This document shows, piece after piece, positions 12,501 through 24,771 of a DNA stretch of 64,000 bases (position 1 is its first letter; every line of letters starts with the position of its first letter). The stretch comes from Tetradesmus obliquus (lineage: Eukaryota > Chlorophyta > Chlorophyceae > Sphaeropleales > Scenedesmaceae): assembly GCA_030272155.1 (NCBI GenBank), contig CP126199.1:4328501-4392500 (forward strand), in the 5' to 3' direction. A model generated the notes under the pieces. The model searched no databases. It was not told where the DNA came from and saw nothing but the letters and a program-made list of their open reading frames with translations. The translations under genes and the position numbers were made by a program.

Positions 12501-15500
12501 CAGCAGCAGCAGCAGCAAGTGCTGATCCGCTCAGCTCTGAGCAGCTTGCATTTCACCATGGCCAGTCAGATGTGATGCGGCCCGTGGCAGTTGCCATCGC
12601 TGCGGGTGCTGCACACACCTCCTGCCTCACCCGTGATGGTGTGGTGCTGACCTGGCCTTCTGCAGCGCCAGTGCCTAGGGCCCTTGAGGTAGCTGGGCCG
12701 CTTGCAGGGCTTAGGGTTGTGAGCCTGTCAGCCGGCAAGAACCGCACTGCGGTTGTGACAGAAGAGGGGTTTGTGTTCATGTGGGAGAGCAGGGACGGCA
12801 AGCGGCGGAAGAAGGCACCAGAGCAGCAGCAGCAGCAGCAAGGCTCTGAGAAAGCCTCAGCAGCAACGGCAGGGAAGGATGCTGGTTCTGGTAAAAGAGC
12901 AGTATCTGCTAGTGCCACAGGAGCAGCTGCCGCATCTGCTGCTGTGCTTGATGCTGCAGAAGATGCCCAGGCTCCTCGGCAGCAGCAGGCCAGCGCAGCA
13001 GAGGCAGCAACAGCAAGCAGTTGTAGTGTGTTTGCTGCAGACACACGCAGCAGCAGCAGCGGCACAACCACCACCCCTGCAGCTGTCAGCACCAGCAGCA
13101 GCCAACCTCCTTCGCAAGTCACAAACAGCAGCACCAGCACCACCACCTGTGCAGGGCCAAGCAGCAGCAGCAGCAGCACCGCTGCCCCGGCTCCAAACAG
13201 CAGCAGCAGCAGCAGCAGTGCTGCTGCGCTGAAGGCCATGCTCAAGGCTTGGGTGGGGCCCACTGCTCCTGTGGTGCCAGTGCGGGTGCATGGCCCTCGC
13301 CACATCACACAAGTTGCTGTGGGTGAGAAGCACAGCTTGGCTCTGCAGAGCTGGGTAGCACCTGTGCTGCCTGAGCATGCTGATCACAGCAGCGATATGG
13401 TGGCGTTTGGCCCTGCTGCTGCTGCAGCAGCAGCAAGTGCTAGGCAAGCAGCAGCAGCAGGAGCAGATGGTGTTGAAGCAGCAGCTGATGAAGACGTAGA
13501 TCATGAGCTGGACTACACAGCAGCAGCAGACAGCATGCAAAGGCAGCAGGCCAACGCCAGCAGCAGCAGCGGTGGCAGCAGCTTCCCTGAGCCGCTGCAT
13601 GTGCTGTGTGAGCGCATGGTGGCGCAGCAGATGGTGGAGCCGCGCAGTGCACTTGCTATCCTGGAGTACGCTGACGTGGCAGGTGAGGCGGCTGGAAGGT
13701 GGTGCGCAGGTTGTCATTTGAGTGCAGCAGTATGTGTAACAATATGGTTGAGGATGGGACAGCTGCGCAGCGATGCAGGCTGCAGCACTGTTGTGCATGC
13801 CAGGTGGGGGTGCAATACAACACAAGCTGGTGCTCTCGGCAGTTGCGCATGCCATCACAGATGGCAGAGCCATCACAGATGGCAGAGATACTTGGACGTT
13901 GCTGCCGCAGCTGGTGCTTTACTTCATGTTGCATGTGTCACACTCAGCACTGCCCCCGCACACTTGGCATGCCATGACGCGCTAAAGTGCTGCTCCCGCT
14001 GCCGCGCATCAACTGCCGCTCAGGTGCCAAATTGCTCAAGGCGTACTGCCTGGCAGTGGCAGTACAAAACTTGGACATGACACTGGCAGAGGCGCGGCAT
14101 GCATTTGAAGCACTGCCACCACACCTGCTGGCTGAGCTAGAGCAGCTCTACAAGCAGCTAGCCTTTGGAGTAGTGCCGCAATCCGCAGCAGCAGCAGCAG
14201 CAGACGCAGCAGCTGCAGCAGCCAGGAGTGCAGCCGCTGAGGCAGCAGCTGCGCAGCAACGGCAGCAGCAGCAGCAGCAGGCAGCAGAGGCGGAAGCAGC
14301 AGCAGGCAGGCCTCGCAGGCGCTGGGGAGAGCACGTGCCTGAGGAGCAACCACAGCAGCAGCAGCAGCAGGTGGACGCTTCCACAGTCAAGGCACCACCC
14401 ACACCACTGCAGCACCTGTACCGGCGGCTGCAGCAGGGCAGGCGGCCCACCAACTATCCGCAGTCTTTGGCCAGCACCTACCCCAGTACTGCGGCTGGCG
14501 CCAGCCACCACGATGCAGCAGCACTCGCAGCAGCGCGAGGCGCACTGACTGCAGCATCCCGCAGCTGGTTTGAGCACGATCCTGAGCAGGATGAACAAGC
14601 AGCAGCAGCAGCTGCTGCAGCAGCACCTGGCGCAAGCTGGCAGCCTCACCAGCAGCAGCAGCAGCAAGCACTTGGCGCAGCACCTGACGGCAGCAGCAGC
14701 AGCAGCAGCGGTGCGAGTGGCAGCTTCACTAATGATGGCGGCCGCTTAGCTGCGCAGCGCGAGGCTGCGCAAAAGCTGCACCGCAACCTGCTGAAGAAGC
14801 TGCAGCAGGTGGAAGCCCTAGAAGCCAAGCAGCAGTCTGGCACGCTGTTAGATGCGCAGCAGATGGCCAAGCTCAGCCTGAAAGGCAGCTTACTGGATGC
14901 GCTGAATCAGCTGCGGGCAGGTGCACTGCCGCTTGATGACATCCAAGCGCTGCTGTCGCGGGCACAAGCTGTAGCAAACAAGCTGTATCTAGGGCCTGGG
15001 GCTGGGGAAGGTGACCTAGCATCTTCAGCTGGTGCTGGCGGCAGCAGCAGCAGCTTCACTGGCAGGTCTCCCAGGACAGGCAGCTTTGTAGGTGGTGCTG
15101 CGCTGCTGTCCACGCATGCACCTGCACTGCAAGCAGCAGCAGCAGCTGCGCAAAGGCAGGCGGCAGACGTTGCAGATGAGGGCAGCAGTGTGGCAGCAGC
15201 AGAGCAGCAGCCGTCGCCTGCTGCAGGGCAGAGGGGTGTAAAGAAGCTGCAGCAGGTGCGCAAGGGCGGCCTGTCCATGTTCCTTACTGGCGAGCTGGAG
15301 AAACCACTGCCTGCTGCTGCACCTGCTGCTGCTGCCGGCTCTGTTGGCCCCGATGGCAGCAGCAGCAGCAGCAGCAGCAAGCCTGAGGCCTCAAAGGGTC
15401 CTGCATGGGGTGGGGTGGCTCTGAAGCAGGCTGCTGCTGCTGCATCTGGCGGTGCCGCATCACTCCGGGAGCTGCTAGGGGGCGAGGCAGCAACAGCAGC

Positions 15501-16056
15501 AGCAGCAGCTGGTCCTGGGCCACAGCAGCAGCAGCCTGCACTGAAGCAGGTCGCTGCTGTCGCATCGTCAAGTGGAGAGGTGACACCTCGAATTGCATCT
15601 GCAGCAGCAGCAGCAGCAGCTGGAAGCGGCGGTGCTGGCAGTACCAGCAGTGCAGCAGCAAAGCAGCAGCAAGCGCCTGCTGCCGCATCACCGGCTGCTG
15701 CCGGGCTGGTGACACCGCCACTCAGCAAGTCGCGCACTGCACTGCCTCCTACTCCTAGCAGCGGTGCTGCTGCAGCAGCAGCAGCGGCAGCCACAGAGCG
15801 CCCTGTGAGCAGCAGCAGCAGTGGCAGCAGCTTTACGCGCAGCTCGCCGTTGCTGCCACCTGCCAGGCCGCATGCTCAGCTCGGTGCAGCAGGCAGTGCC
15901 GTGCAGCCACCTTCCGCAGCAGCTGGCGGTGGCAGCAGCAGCACGTCAGCAGCAGCAGGCAGCAGCGGCAGTGTGGTCAAGCTGTCGCTGGCTGACTTTG
16001 TCTCCAATCGCACCTCCCCTCTGGCAGTAGCCAAAAGCAAGTCCAAAACAGCAGCG

Positions 16057-16088
<32 letters not shown>

Positions 16089-16702
16089 CCCTGGGCCTGC
16101 GTGGGGTGGCATTGCCGGCAGCAGCCCACCTGCCACGTCAGCACTGTCTTTGCGTGATATTCAGCAGCAAGAAGAGCAGCTGAGGGCCACCACTGGCTGG
16201 GCAGCTTTTCAAAGAGAAAAGGCAGCAGCTGCAGCAGCTGTGGGCACAGCCGGCAGCAGCAGCGGCGGCCAGCAGCAGCAGCAGCCGGGCAGCAGCCCAT
16301 CTAGTGCCATCACGCAGCTGCGTGCTGCTGGCGGCCTAAGCAGGGCCCTGCAAATGGGCTCCGCAGCAGCAGCAGCTGCTGCAGGTGCAGGTGCAGGTGC
16401 GTCCCCACTGGCCATCTCCGTTGCTGCTGCTGCAGCGGCGGCCTCGCCTGCCGGTGCAGCAGATGCAGCAGGCAGCTTTGGCCTGTTTGGCAGCAGCCCT
16501 GCTGCTGCAGGCGGCAGCAGCAGCTTGAGCCGCAGCTTCAAAGGCAGCAGCAGCAGCTTTGCTGTGCCTGGCAGCAGCCCACCAGCCAGCAACAAGTGGT
16601 ACATCAAGCAGCAGCCGCAGGTGCGCTCTCTGGCTGAGATTCAGAGCGAAGAGGCTGTGATGAGGGAGCAGCAGCTGCTGCTGCAGCAGATAGAAGAAGA
16701 GA

Positions 16703-16738
<36 letters not shown>

Positions 16739-17175
16739 AACAGCAGCAACAGCAGAAGGGTGGCCGGCGGGGCAGCAATGCTGGCAAGCGTAGCACAGAA
16801 GGGTCTGGCGGCAGCAGCAGCAGGTCTGGTCGCCGAAAAGAGCGGGAAGTGGAAGGCGGCAGTGCTGCTGCTGCTGCTGCTGCTGGAGATGGCAGCAGGG
16901 AGCTGGACGGGGCCAGCAGCAGCAGGGGGCGTGGCAGCAGAGGCAGCAGGGACAAGGCGCAGCAGGACAGCACACCAGGTGCAGCAGCAGCAGCACCAGA
17001 TGCAGATGCAGCTGGATCAGCGGAGCACCAGGGACAGCAGAGGCAGGAGGGTGAGGGTAGGCAGCAGCGGCGGCGGGAGAGGGATGGGCGGCTGCGCAGG
17101 GAGCGCGACAGAGCAGCAGCAGGCGGCAGGCGGCCGGCAGGGCCAGCAGCAGCTGATGCGCAAGCTGGCAGCAGC

Positions 17176-17208
<33 letters not shown>

Positions 17209-17667
17209 ATATCCGAGGGTGCTGGCGGACGCCGGCCCAAGCGGGAGCGAAGGCCCAGAGCACCAGCACCTGCAGCAGCAGCAGGAGGAGAAGCTGCCAG
17301 CGCTGCTGATGCAGCAGTTGGTGCTGATCAGAGCCCGAGCGGCAACCACCAGCAGCAGCAGCGGCAGCAGTTTACCAGGGGGCGGGGGAGAGGCGGCAGG
17401 GGATCTGGCAGGGATGGTGGCAGCAGGGCTGCAAGCTTTGCTGGCGCCCCTGGCGAATCTCCTGCGTCCGACCCTGCAGCAGCTGCTGCCTCTTCTGCAC
17501 GGCCCAGTGCACGGGACCCTGGTGGCAGACATGAGCCAGACCAGCAGCAGCAGCAGCAACAGCAGCAGCGCAGCGAGCGTGGCGGCCGCCGCGGCGGCAG
17601 AGGCAGCGGTACTGCTGTCAGGCCGGCTGCGGGTGGTGGAGCTGCTCCTGCGGCTGCGCAGGAGTGA
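7121..17667 (+). CDS. IBtk-like ankyrin/RCC1 repeat protein (2101 aa)
   Basis: Exons: 7121-7209, 7293-7329, 7538-7620, 7992-8085, 8428-8614, 8865-9184, 9506-9596, 9763-9841, 10172-10288, 10530-10636, 12225-13682, 14024-17667; all phases agree and the total is 6306 nt. Residues 1-105 form ankyrin repeats (DAYPLHLA, VHQLLDAGADANLQD, ALHQGSLGVAALLLAHGG). Residues ~145-450 form RCC1 blades (YSWGNGANLTLGTG, FTFGYGRGGRLGHA, FSWGINKDGRLGYG). The exon 11/12 junction encodes an alpha-helical BTB/BACK-like stretch (AILEYADVAGAKLLKAYCL). This order matches animal IBtk and plant ankyrin-RCC1 proteins, which are linked to CUL3 ubiquitin ligases; no full BTB fold is obvious. The ~1200-residue tail is Ala/Ser/Gln-rich. 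It keeps three spaced motifs (SLRELLGGE, SLRDIQQQEEQ, SLAEIQSEE), two of them preceded by PAWGG, and ends in an RGG-like basic region. Function is inferred from family. Confidence 0.88.
10845..12180. repeat. Long alternating purine-pyrimidine (GT/GC) tract inside intron 10
   Basis: Most of the 1588-bp intron 10637-12224 consists of gtgcgtgcgcgtgtgcatg-type sequence with imperfect GTGC, GCGT and CATG alternation. It supports overlapping Val/Cys/Ala and His/Thr/Arg frames on both strands, which are composition artefacts. Such alternation favours Z-DNA in principle. It is far longer than the other introns of this gene, which are 80-410 bp. Confidence 0.85.
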
Positions 17668-18781
17668 CTTACTGGCATTGTGTGTGTGTAAGTTGGGTGT
17701 GGCAGCGCTATTTGCCCATTGACTGCAATCAGCGCACAGTGCGAGTTGCACCATCTGCTCTTGCGGTTGAGAGCTGCAGTGCTTGTGCTATTAGACAATG
17801 TCTAGGTAGCTGCCTGGTGCGCTGTGTGGCGCTGGTTGGTCTGATCATTGCATTGTCAACCAGTGCACTCGATTTGTACAGTTGTGAATGTCATCATGTT
17901 TATCGGGTATCAAGGGTGAACGGGCAGCAGCAGCACCTATCAACCTTTGCAAGACTTTGCGCAATGTCAGCAATCTACGCGCATTGATATAAATGTGTCC
18001 AGCTATACTTGCCGGCCAGCGTCGGGGTGGGTTGGAGTTTAAAAGGGAGGGCGTGTTCGTTGAGAGTTTGATTGCTTTGTGGTTTAAGTGGACCGCTACT
18101 GATTGTTTTCATTGCACAATTTACGTCAATGTCGACATGCTAGCATCAGGTGATCTCATCAGGCACTGGTGTATTGCAGCAGTGGGAATGGCAGGTGACT
18201 CAGCTTCATTGCCAATGCAGTGCAAGTTGTAAAGCATGCCATGGTGACTGTACCTTACTGCTGCGCGTTGTGCGCATACAGCAACCACTTAAATTTGGTT
18301 TGTGTAGATCAAACTTTCACTGTAGCACCTGCATGACCACAAGATGTGCGTCTTGTGTGGAGCACAGCCCATCCATGCAGGTGTTGAGGTGAGAGGTCGG
18401 TGGGTGCAGGTTGACTTGCAGGTTGGCTGAATGCGAGCGTGTCGGGCACAGTCAGCAATGACACTAAAGTGTTCAAAGTTGGAGATTAACCATTCGGAAT
18501 TGCTGCAGGGCTGCGGTGCCCCGGTGCTGGATTACACCAGGGTTTACTCAAAGTGTCACTGAAAATCAGGCTGCTACTGGTGACGCTATGGTGGATCAGC
18601 GCATTGTTTTACGCAGGACTTTCAACTGCACTCAGCACGCAGCCATAAGGACCTTCTCGCTTTTGGCTGTGGGCCGTGCAACAAAAGCACACGCTGTATC
18701 CAGATGCGCTGCATATTTCTGTAAATACATATTAACAATTTGAATTGAGGTTTTACCTGTTCCCGGAGGACTGCGGTGACC
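17668..18781. other. Intergenic between IBtk-like and patatin-like genes
   Basis: No gene was recognised. A TGTAA, the usual green-algal poly(A) signal, occurs at 17685-17689, only about 20 bases after the stop, so it may not be the functional signal. Confidence 0.5.
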
Positions 18782-20269
18782 ATGGCAGCTGCTGTAGCAA
18801 ACTCGACGCTAAACACAGCTATTCAGCAAGGCACGGTCGGAGTATCTTTCAGTGGTGCTGGCTTCTTGATTTTCTACTATATTGGTAAGATTAATGGTGG
18901 CATCTTGCAGCCATCAACAGCACGCAGTCCATAAGTGTGTTGCACGGCATCTATGTTTCAAATCGGTCATGTGTTTACAGCCCGATGCAGCGATTCAGTC
19001 TCGCAACACACACAATACACATACTAATATAAGATACAGCGCAGTTATGGGCCGCAGATGCTCTACACGCCCGCTAACTCACAGCTCCTGCCCTGTTCAC
19101 ACAGGCGTCTTGGAAGTGCTGTCAAAGCTGGGAGTCTTGAAGCCACAAGCAAAGCTTGCAGGAGCTTCATCGGGTGCCCTGATCACCACATCTTACTGCG
19201 GCGGCCTCAGCCCAACAGAGATTATTGGCGCTGGGCATGATCTCGTGAGTGCCCACCAACCCTGGCTGCAGCTGTGACTTCAACACAAGATGTCAAAATG
19301 GGCACATCAGCCACATTCCGGCTTCCCTGTTGTTGCCAAAAACTGCAGCAATAGTATCAACACAGCAGCACACCGCAAATGCCGAGCTGAAATCACATCA
19401 TATTGCCCTAGGGAAGGTGTAAAGCAAGCCAGCACACAACCACAGCACACCACGCATGTCCTGTCTGCGCCGCATCTGCTGCTGCTGCTGCTGCTGCCCT
19501 GTATGGCTACCTGGCCACATCCCACACAGGCCAAAGCATGCCGCGAGGAGAATTCTTGCTCAGGGTCGCTGGACCGCATGCTGCGCAAGACGCTGCAGGC
19601 ACACCTGCCGCCTGATGCATGGATGAAATGCCGCAACAAGGGCTACCTGTCAATCAGCGCAGGCAACCCCCTGGGGCCCAGCAATCCCCTACTTGTTACA
19701 GACTTCAAGTCCCAGGACGACCTCATTTCTGCAGCAGCTGTGTCATCCTTTATCCCATTATGGTCAGGCAGTAGGATCACTACGTACTTCAGGGTGGGTG
19801 CTGCTTGCAGGGTTTGACAACATGACAGATGCATTTGATGTTGCACACGCATGCTGCAAGACAGAACCGTGGGCCAACTGCGGTTGTGTAGGGCCACAAC
19901 AAGGTTGTCAAAGTCCTGCTGTAGGCAGCCTGTGCATGTGGTCAGGCTCAAATTGCAGTGGAGCGGCCTATCCACCAGCAGAAGACAAGCCACCTGAGCA
20001 GTGACTGTGCAGCACATCTGGATTACTGCAGCACACACATGCCCTAGCCCACTGCATGGCACATGCTGTGTTTAAATGAATTTGAAGTACTTACTAACCA
20101 GGCCCTCTGCACTGCATGTGTGCAGGGCATGGAGGCTTTTGATGGTGGCTACAGCCTGCAGCAGCCATGCCCGCCAGACGTCAAGTACTGCATCCGCATC
20201 AGCAGCAAGAACCCCTCCTGGCCCCAGAACCGCGGCATAGGAAGCTTCTTCTCCCTACTGGGCAGGCTA

Positions 20270-20307
<38 letters not shown>

Positions 20308-20722
20308 TACTGAGGCTGCCAGCAGCTACCCAGCTATCCAGAGCACTGGAGCAGACGGCAAGCCGGACCCAATTCTGGTGCAGCTTGCAGCCAGCAGCAA
20401 TGTGGACATTGCGCCTGGGGTGTTTAGTAAGATGCCGTTCAGTCAGTCCCAGTGGAGTGACTGGGCGCTATCGCCAGCAGATGACAGCACTCTGAAGCAC
20501 ATGTATAGGCTAGGCAAGAGCGATGCAGAGGCCTGGGCAAAGTATGTAGGCGTCCCACAGCAGCAGCAGCAGCAGCAGCAGCCCAAGCAGCAGAAGCAGA
20601 AGCTGAAGCAAGGGCCAGCGACTGTCAGCCGGGAAGCTGCGGCAGCCAGGGTGGCAGGCAGTGCAGGCCAGCAAGCTGGAAATGCAGCAGCAGCAGCGCG
20701 CAAGCCTTCCGGCAAACCCTAG
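18782..20722 (+). CDS. Patatin-like phospholipase (367 aa)
   Basis: Exons: 18782-18884, 19105-19244, 19530-19793, 20126-20722; phases agree (1104 nt). Residues ~19-34 read VGVSFSGAGFLIFYYIG, the glycine-rich oxyanion-hole strand of patatin-like lipases. GASSG at 54-58 is the nucleophile elbow with Ser56. A DGG motif supplies the partner Asp175, so the catalytic Ser/Asp dyad is intact. The family hydrolyses acyl groups from glycerolipids; substrate and location cannot be read here, and no clear signal peptide is seen. After the domain comes a poly-Ser run, a conserved-looking tail and a Gln/Ala-rich basic end. Intron 3 contains a 100-codon Cys-rich open frame (19693-20004) that I leave out, because exon 3 joins exon 4 in phase to give the expected FRGMEAFDGGY. 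Confidence 0.85.
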
Positions 20723-22459
20723 CAGCAGAGGCAGGCCGAAAATTCGGCAGAAGTATGAGGGAGAACCATGTGCAAGGATCTGCTGGCTGTCAGCAAATGC
20801 AGCATCAGCAGTGCTGCCAATGGCTTATCTGCGGCAGCACCTGTGCAATGGGCTGCCATGTGAAGTGCAGTGCGCTGATTGCTGCACTTCTGGCGATGCT
20901 CCTTCCCGTTGCTTCTAGCAGCATGCAGCGTACGTGCACAGCGTCTGGCCTGCTGCAGCTCCTGTGCATTTGGCCAACGTTTGGGTTATGTGGAGTACGT
21001 TGACTGCTGCAGTCTGGCAGTGTGCCCCTAGCCTGCCTGCAACAGCTTTGCAGTGCATGTGCACGGCGTCTGACAACCTGGCCCAGCTGCACAGCAGCAG
21101 CAAGGTGTGCCATTTGTGCAGGCGGCGTGCAGTGCTGCTTGCCACGTGATTTGCGGTAGTGTTTTGATGACGCGACTGGAGCAACACATGATGTCCAATG
21201 TTTGAGGGCTGCGCGTGTGGGGTTGGCAGCTACCATGGTGACGCCGGTCTGCAGCATGCCCTCTGGAACTGCGTGGGCAGCACTGGGGCAGCATTGTTTC
21301 TTGAGCGTGCAGCCCAGGCAGCTGCTTTCCAAAAAAAGTGTGTACAACAGGCACTGCTGTGCTCAGCACGCATGCCATACATGTAGAAAGGGGGCTCTGC
21401 AGCAGCAGACTGACTAACTTGAGTTTAATGCAGTGGATGAACCTTGTTTCACTTTGCATATAGTATAGCCTTATCACAACCACTGTGCAAGGCCTATACG
21501 CCACTTACATGTTTTATGATGTTCTTGTCAATGGCATGGGGTGGTACTACTGGAGTATGCCGTGGCTGTTGCAGTGCTCCCTGGCTGTAGAGAAAATGTT
21601 GGTGTACTGCAATGCTGCTGCAAGCAGCCCAGCCCCTTTGGTCAGCCAGCGCGCGCATGTGAGCCATGCTGTAGCAGGCCTTGAACGCATGCGCTTTGTG
21701 TGACGACTTCATGATCAGCAGCCTGCTAAGCATGACACAATGTTACGTGTCTGTGTTGCCGGACCTACGTGGTGTAACATCCTGCCTACATTGCGCTCGA
21801 ACACAGTGGCATGTGTTCTGCCCGGTCTTCCTGCTGTCGGGGGACTCTTGGCGTTGGCAGAGCCAGCCTGATCCAACATTGACTGCGGCCGGGCTGCCTG
21901 CGGCAGTGACTGTTCCTCACACACCACATGGAAATCTGTCAAGGTCAAACCGCCTGCATGGCGACATCTAGAAACAGGCCGTCAATTCCCGGCTTACGAT
22001 GTTTGCCCACACCCATGTCAGACTTGGGCTGTCAGCTGGTGGGCAGACATGTGGGTGACACTGACTGGCAAACCCTAGCCCCTGAAGACACACGGGCTTG
22101 GTGTACACTGTAAAGTTGACCACAGTATGGAACTGCCAAACCTGGACGTCTTGAAGTTTCGGTCGGTTCACAAAGCAGAAGCTGGTGGGATTGTGGTCAG
22201 CTGAGCAACTGGAACTGCTGCTGTCCGAGGGTGCAGCCCGTTGCAAGCAGTGCTCCCTGCTCGTCTGTCGTCTGTTTTTCGGACCAAGAAACACTACTCG
22301 CGTCTGTTTACACCGTCTGATCTTCGGCACTCACGCGACACAGTCGTTTGCGCACGCCTCTGTCGACAAGCTTTGGAGGGGCCTTTCGGGGCTCGAAATA
22401 GTTAGCCATGTTTACGGTGCGTATCACTTATCTCCATGCATAGTAGCACGCGGCTCTGG
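20723..22459. other. Intergenic between patatin-like and syntaxin genes
   Basis: No gene or RNA was recognised. Both strands carry only unstructured ORFs below 185 codons. The region must hold the 3' UTR of the lipase and the promoter of the syntaxin. Confidence 0.5.
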
Positions 22460-24027
22460 ATGGCAGCTCAGCTCATGCTGCTGTTGCACCAACAGGAGAA
22501 GGCCAGAGGGGAGGTGAAGGAGCTGGCAGACATGCCGTCTCAGGTATGCCTTGCACTGAAGAAAGCCATCGAGATATGTAGCTGGTTCATGCGCCTGCCA
22601 AGCAGTAGTCAACAGCACTTGCAGCAGCAGCAAGCATTAGACCGCCACTGGCTGGTTCCCTCTCATGCTCAGATGATCTTGGCCAGCAGCTCAGCACTGC
22701 AGTAACACGGGGTATAGACAATCCTACTGTATGCCTGACTGGATTGTTTCAGCAGCAGCTGTAGCACGTAAACGCAGAGCTGTTACCAAGGCGAGTATCC
22801 TTAAAAAATGTCCTGGCTGCTGGTCAGCTGCAGAACATCAGCTGCCTCCGGGTATCTATGCTACAACAGTAAACTACCCCACGTGCTGCGTGGACTTTAG
22901 ATGTGTTTAAAGTTTGTCATATCTTTACGCCTGCCGCAGGGCACACGAGAAGTTGAGGGCTTGGTGTTTCAGATGACTTCAGACTTGGGCAAACTCAAGC
23001 GCAAGATTGACATGCTGGGCACTGCAAAGGACACCATGCAGCACAGGTGAGCAAGCTAGGCAAACCTGCAGGCGAAACAGCATCAGTGGCAGCAGCAACA
23101 ACAGCTGCTATGGATTCCAGCGGTGGTTTGGTTGAGTCAGCAGGAGTCCTGCAGCAGCAGCGCTGAGCATCAACAGGTGAGGCCGCGACTGCCACAGCAG
23201 TCACCACAGCAGCAAGCAAAATCAGTACTATTTCTTGATTTGAAATGTCCAACAGAAGGTCTGCGGCAGCAGCGCCACAGCTACTGCCACGGCACTCACC
23301 ACAGCCGCAGGCGACAGCAGTGCTAGTGCCCTATTCAGGAGAAACTCTCTTTGGCAGCACCGCTACAGCTACTGCCACATCATGCGCCACAGCAGCAGCG
23401 ACATTGTGGGAAGCTCAGTGCACTCTGGCAACCTCCCTTGCCTGTGCTGCCGCTGGGGCTGTGTTCCATGTTAGCCTCTTGACTCATGGGTCCTGCTGCT
23501 GCTGCTGCTGCTGTGTGGCTCAGGGAGGAGCTGGCTGGCCTCAACCGCTCCATCCAAAGCACTGCCAAAGCCATCAAGGGGCAGCTGGAGGGGCTGAGCA
23601 GGGAGAAAGCAGCACTGCCGGAGCAGCAGCAGGCCAAGCTGCGCAAGCTCATGCAGGACTTTGCAGGGACGCTGCAGGTGCGGAATGCATGACATGCAAA
23701 GCCAGCTAGAGGCTTTTCTGTCACGCGGTGCACATGTTGTGTGGTTTTTGCAGTTTCGGGTGAATTTGATGTGTATAAATAGCATCCCGTGCTATGGGGC
23801 ATGTAGCACCGTGTGTCATGTGTTGTTTGCAGCAGAGGCACATGTTGGCAGTGGCAGAGGATTCAAAGCGCATTCTGCTGTTTATGTGTACATGTTTCTT
23901 CTCCTCAATCCTTCTTTCCACATGCTGCAATGCCCTGCAGGACTACAAAGCAGCTCAAAAAGTCGCAGCCGAGCGGGAGGCTCAGTACCTGCCCAAAGTG
24001 CCGCCAGCAGCAGCAGCTGCCAGCGGT

Positions 24028-24060
<33 letters not shown>

Positions 24061-24771
24061 GCTGGCACCAGCGAAGCAGACATTGAGTCGCAGGCCTTGC
24101 TGCAGGAGCAAGTGCAGCAAGAAAGCCGTGCAATGGACAACACAATATCTTTCCAGGAGGCATTGATAGAGGAAAGGGACTTGGGCATTGCAGGTGCGAT
24201 TTGCGTGGGACGCCTCTGCGGCAAACGGAACGCAGCAGCTAGTGACAGCACGATGCGTGTTTCAATTCTCATGAGAGCATGCACATGTGCCTCAGCAGCG
24301 CTGAAGGATTGAACATGCAGGTACAAGGCAGAATTTTGCGCCGCTCAGAATCAGCCACATAAACAGCAAGTGCTGTCACCATTCCATCTTCTGCGCCACA
24401 TCACACAGAGCGCCACTGTGCCTTCTAACCCATCATCTCTGGACACGCATTTCCTTCTGTGTTGCATACTCATGTCCAGAGATGATGGACACGCATTTCC
24501 TTCTGTGTTGCATACCCATGCAGAGATCCAGCGCCAAATCGGCGAGGTCAACGAGATGTTCCAGGACCTTGCGGTGCTCATCAACGACCAAGGCCACCAG
24601 CTGGCCACAGTCGACAACCAGATCGCCACCACTGCGGAGCGCACGCACGAAGGGCAGCTGCAGCTGGTCAAGGCGGAGCGCAGCCAGCGCGCCGCGCGCA
24701 ACAAGTGCCTGATGCTGTGGCTGCTGGCGGGCGTGGTGCTGGCAGTGATACTGATCGTGCTGTTCGCATAG
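22460..24771 (+). CDS. Qa-SNARE syntaxin, SYP2/Pep12-like (~281 aa)
   Basis: Exons: 22460-22543, 22940-23046, 23524-23677, 23941-24193, 24524-24771; phases agree (846 nt). Exons 2-4 form helical heptads of the syntaxin Habc bundle (VFQMTSDLGKLKRKIDMLG; LRKLMQDFAGTLQDYKAAQK), followed by a poly-Ala linker. The last exon encodes the SNARE helix from residue 200 with VNEMFQDLAVLINDQG, where Gln222 is the zero-layer residue, and ends in a ~20-residue membrane anchor (LWLLAGVVLAVILIVLFA). The NDQG form points to the plant SYP2/Pep12 prevacuolar-vacuolar group, so a role in late-endosome or vacuole fusion is likely. The start is uncertain: a three-codon first exon at 22408-22416 spliced to 22496 would also fit in phase. 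The acceptor of the SNARE exon lies in a 46-bp tandem duplication. Confidence 0.86.
24441..24530 (+). repeat. 46-bp tandem duplication at the SNARE-exon acceptor
   Basis: The block starting ggacacgcatttccttctgt occurs at 24441 and again at 24487. The first copy includes a pseudo-acceptor (tccag followed by agat) that mirrors the true acceptor and first exon bases at 24521-24527. The upstream copy also forms a short inverted repeat, ccatcatctctgga with tccagagatgatgg. Confidence 0.8.

Noticed and set aside
12553-17240. Large minus-strand Leu/Ala/Cys-rich ORFs opposite exons 11 and 12
   Set aside because: They are antisense readings of CAG/GCA triplet runs; no domain or splice structure supports them.
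19693-20004. Cys-rich ORF in patatin-like intron 3
   Set aside because: Direct splicing of exon 3 to 20126 restores the conserved DGG-containing strand in phase; including the ORF would break it.
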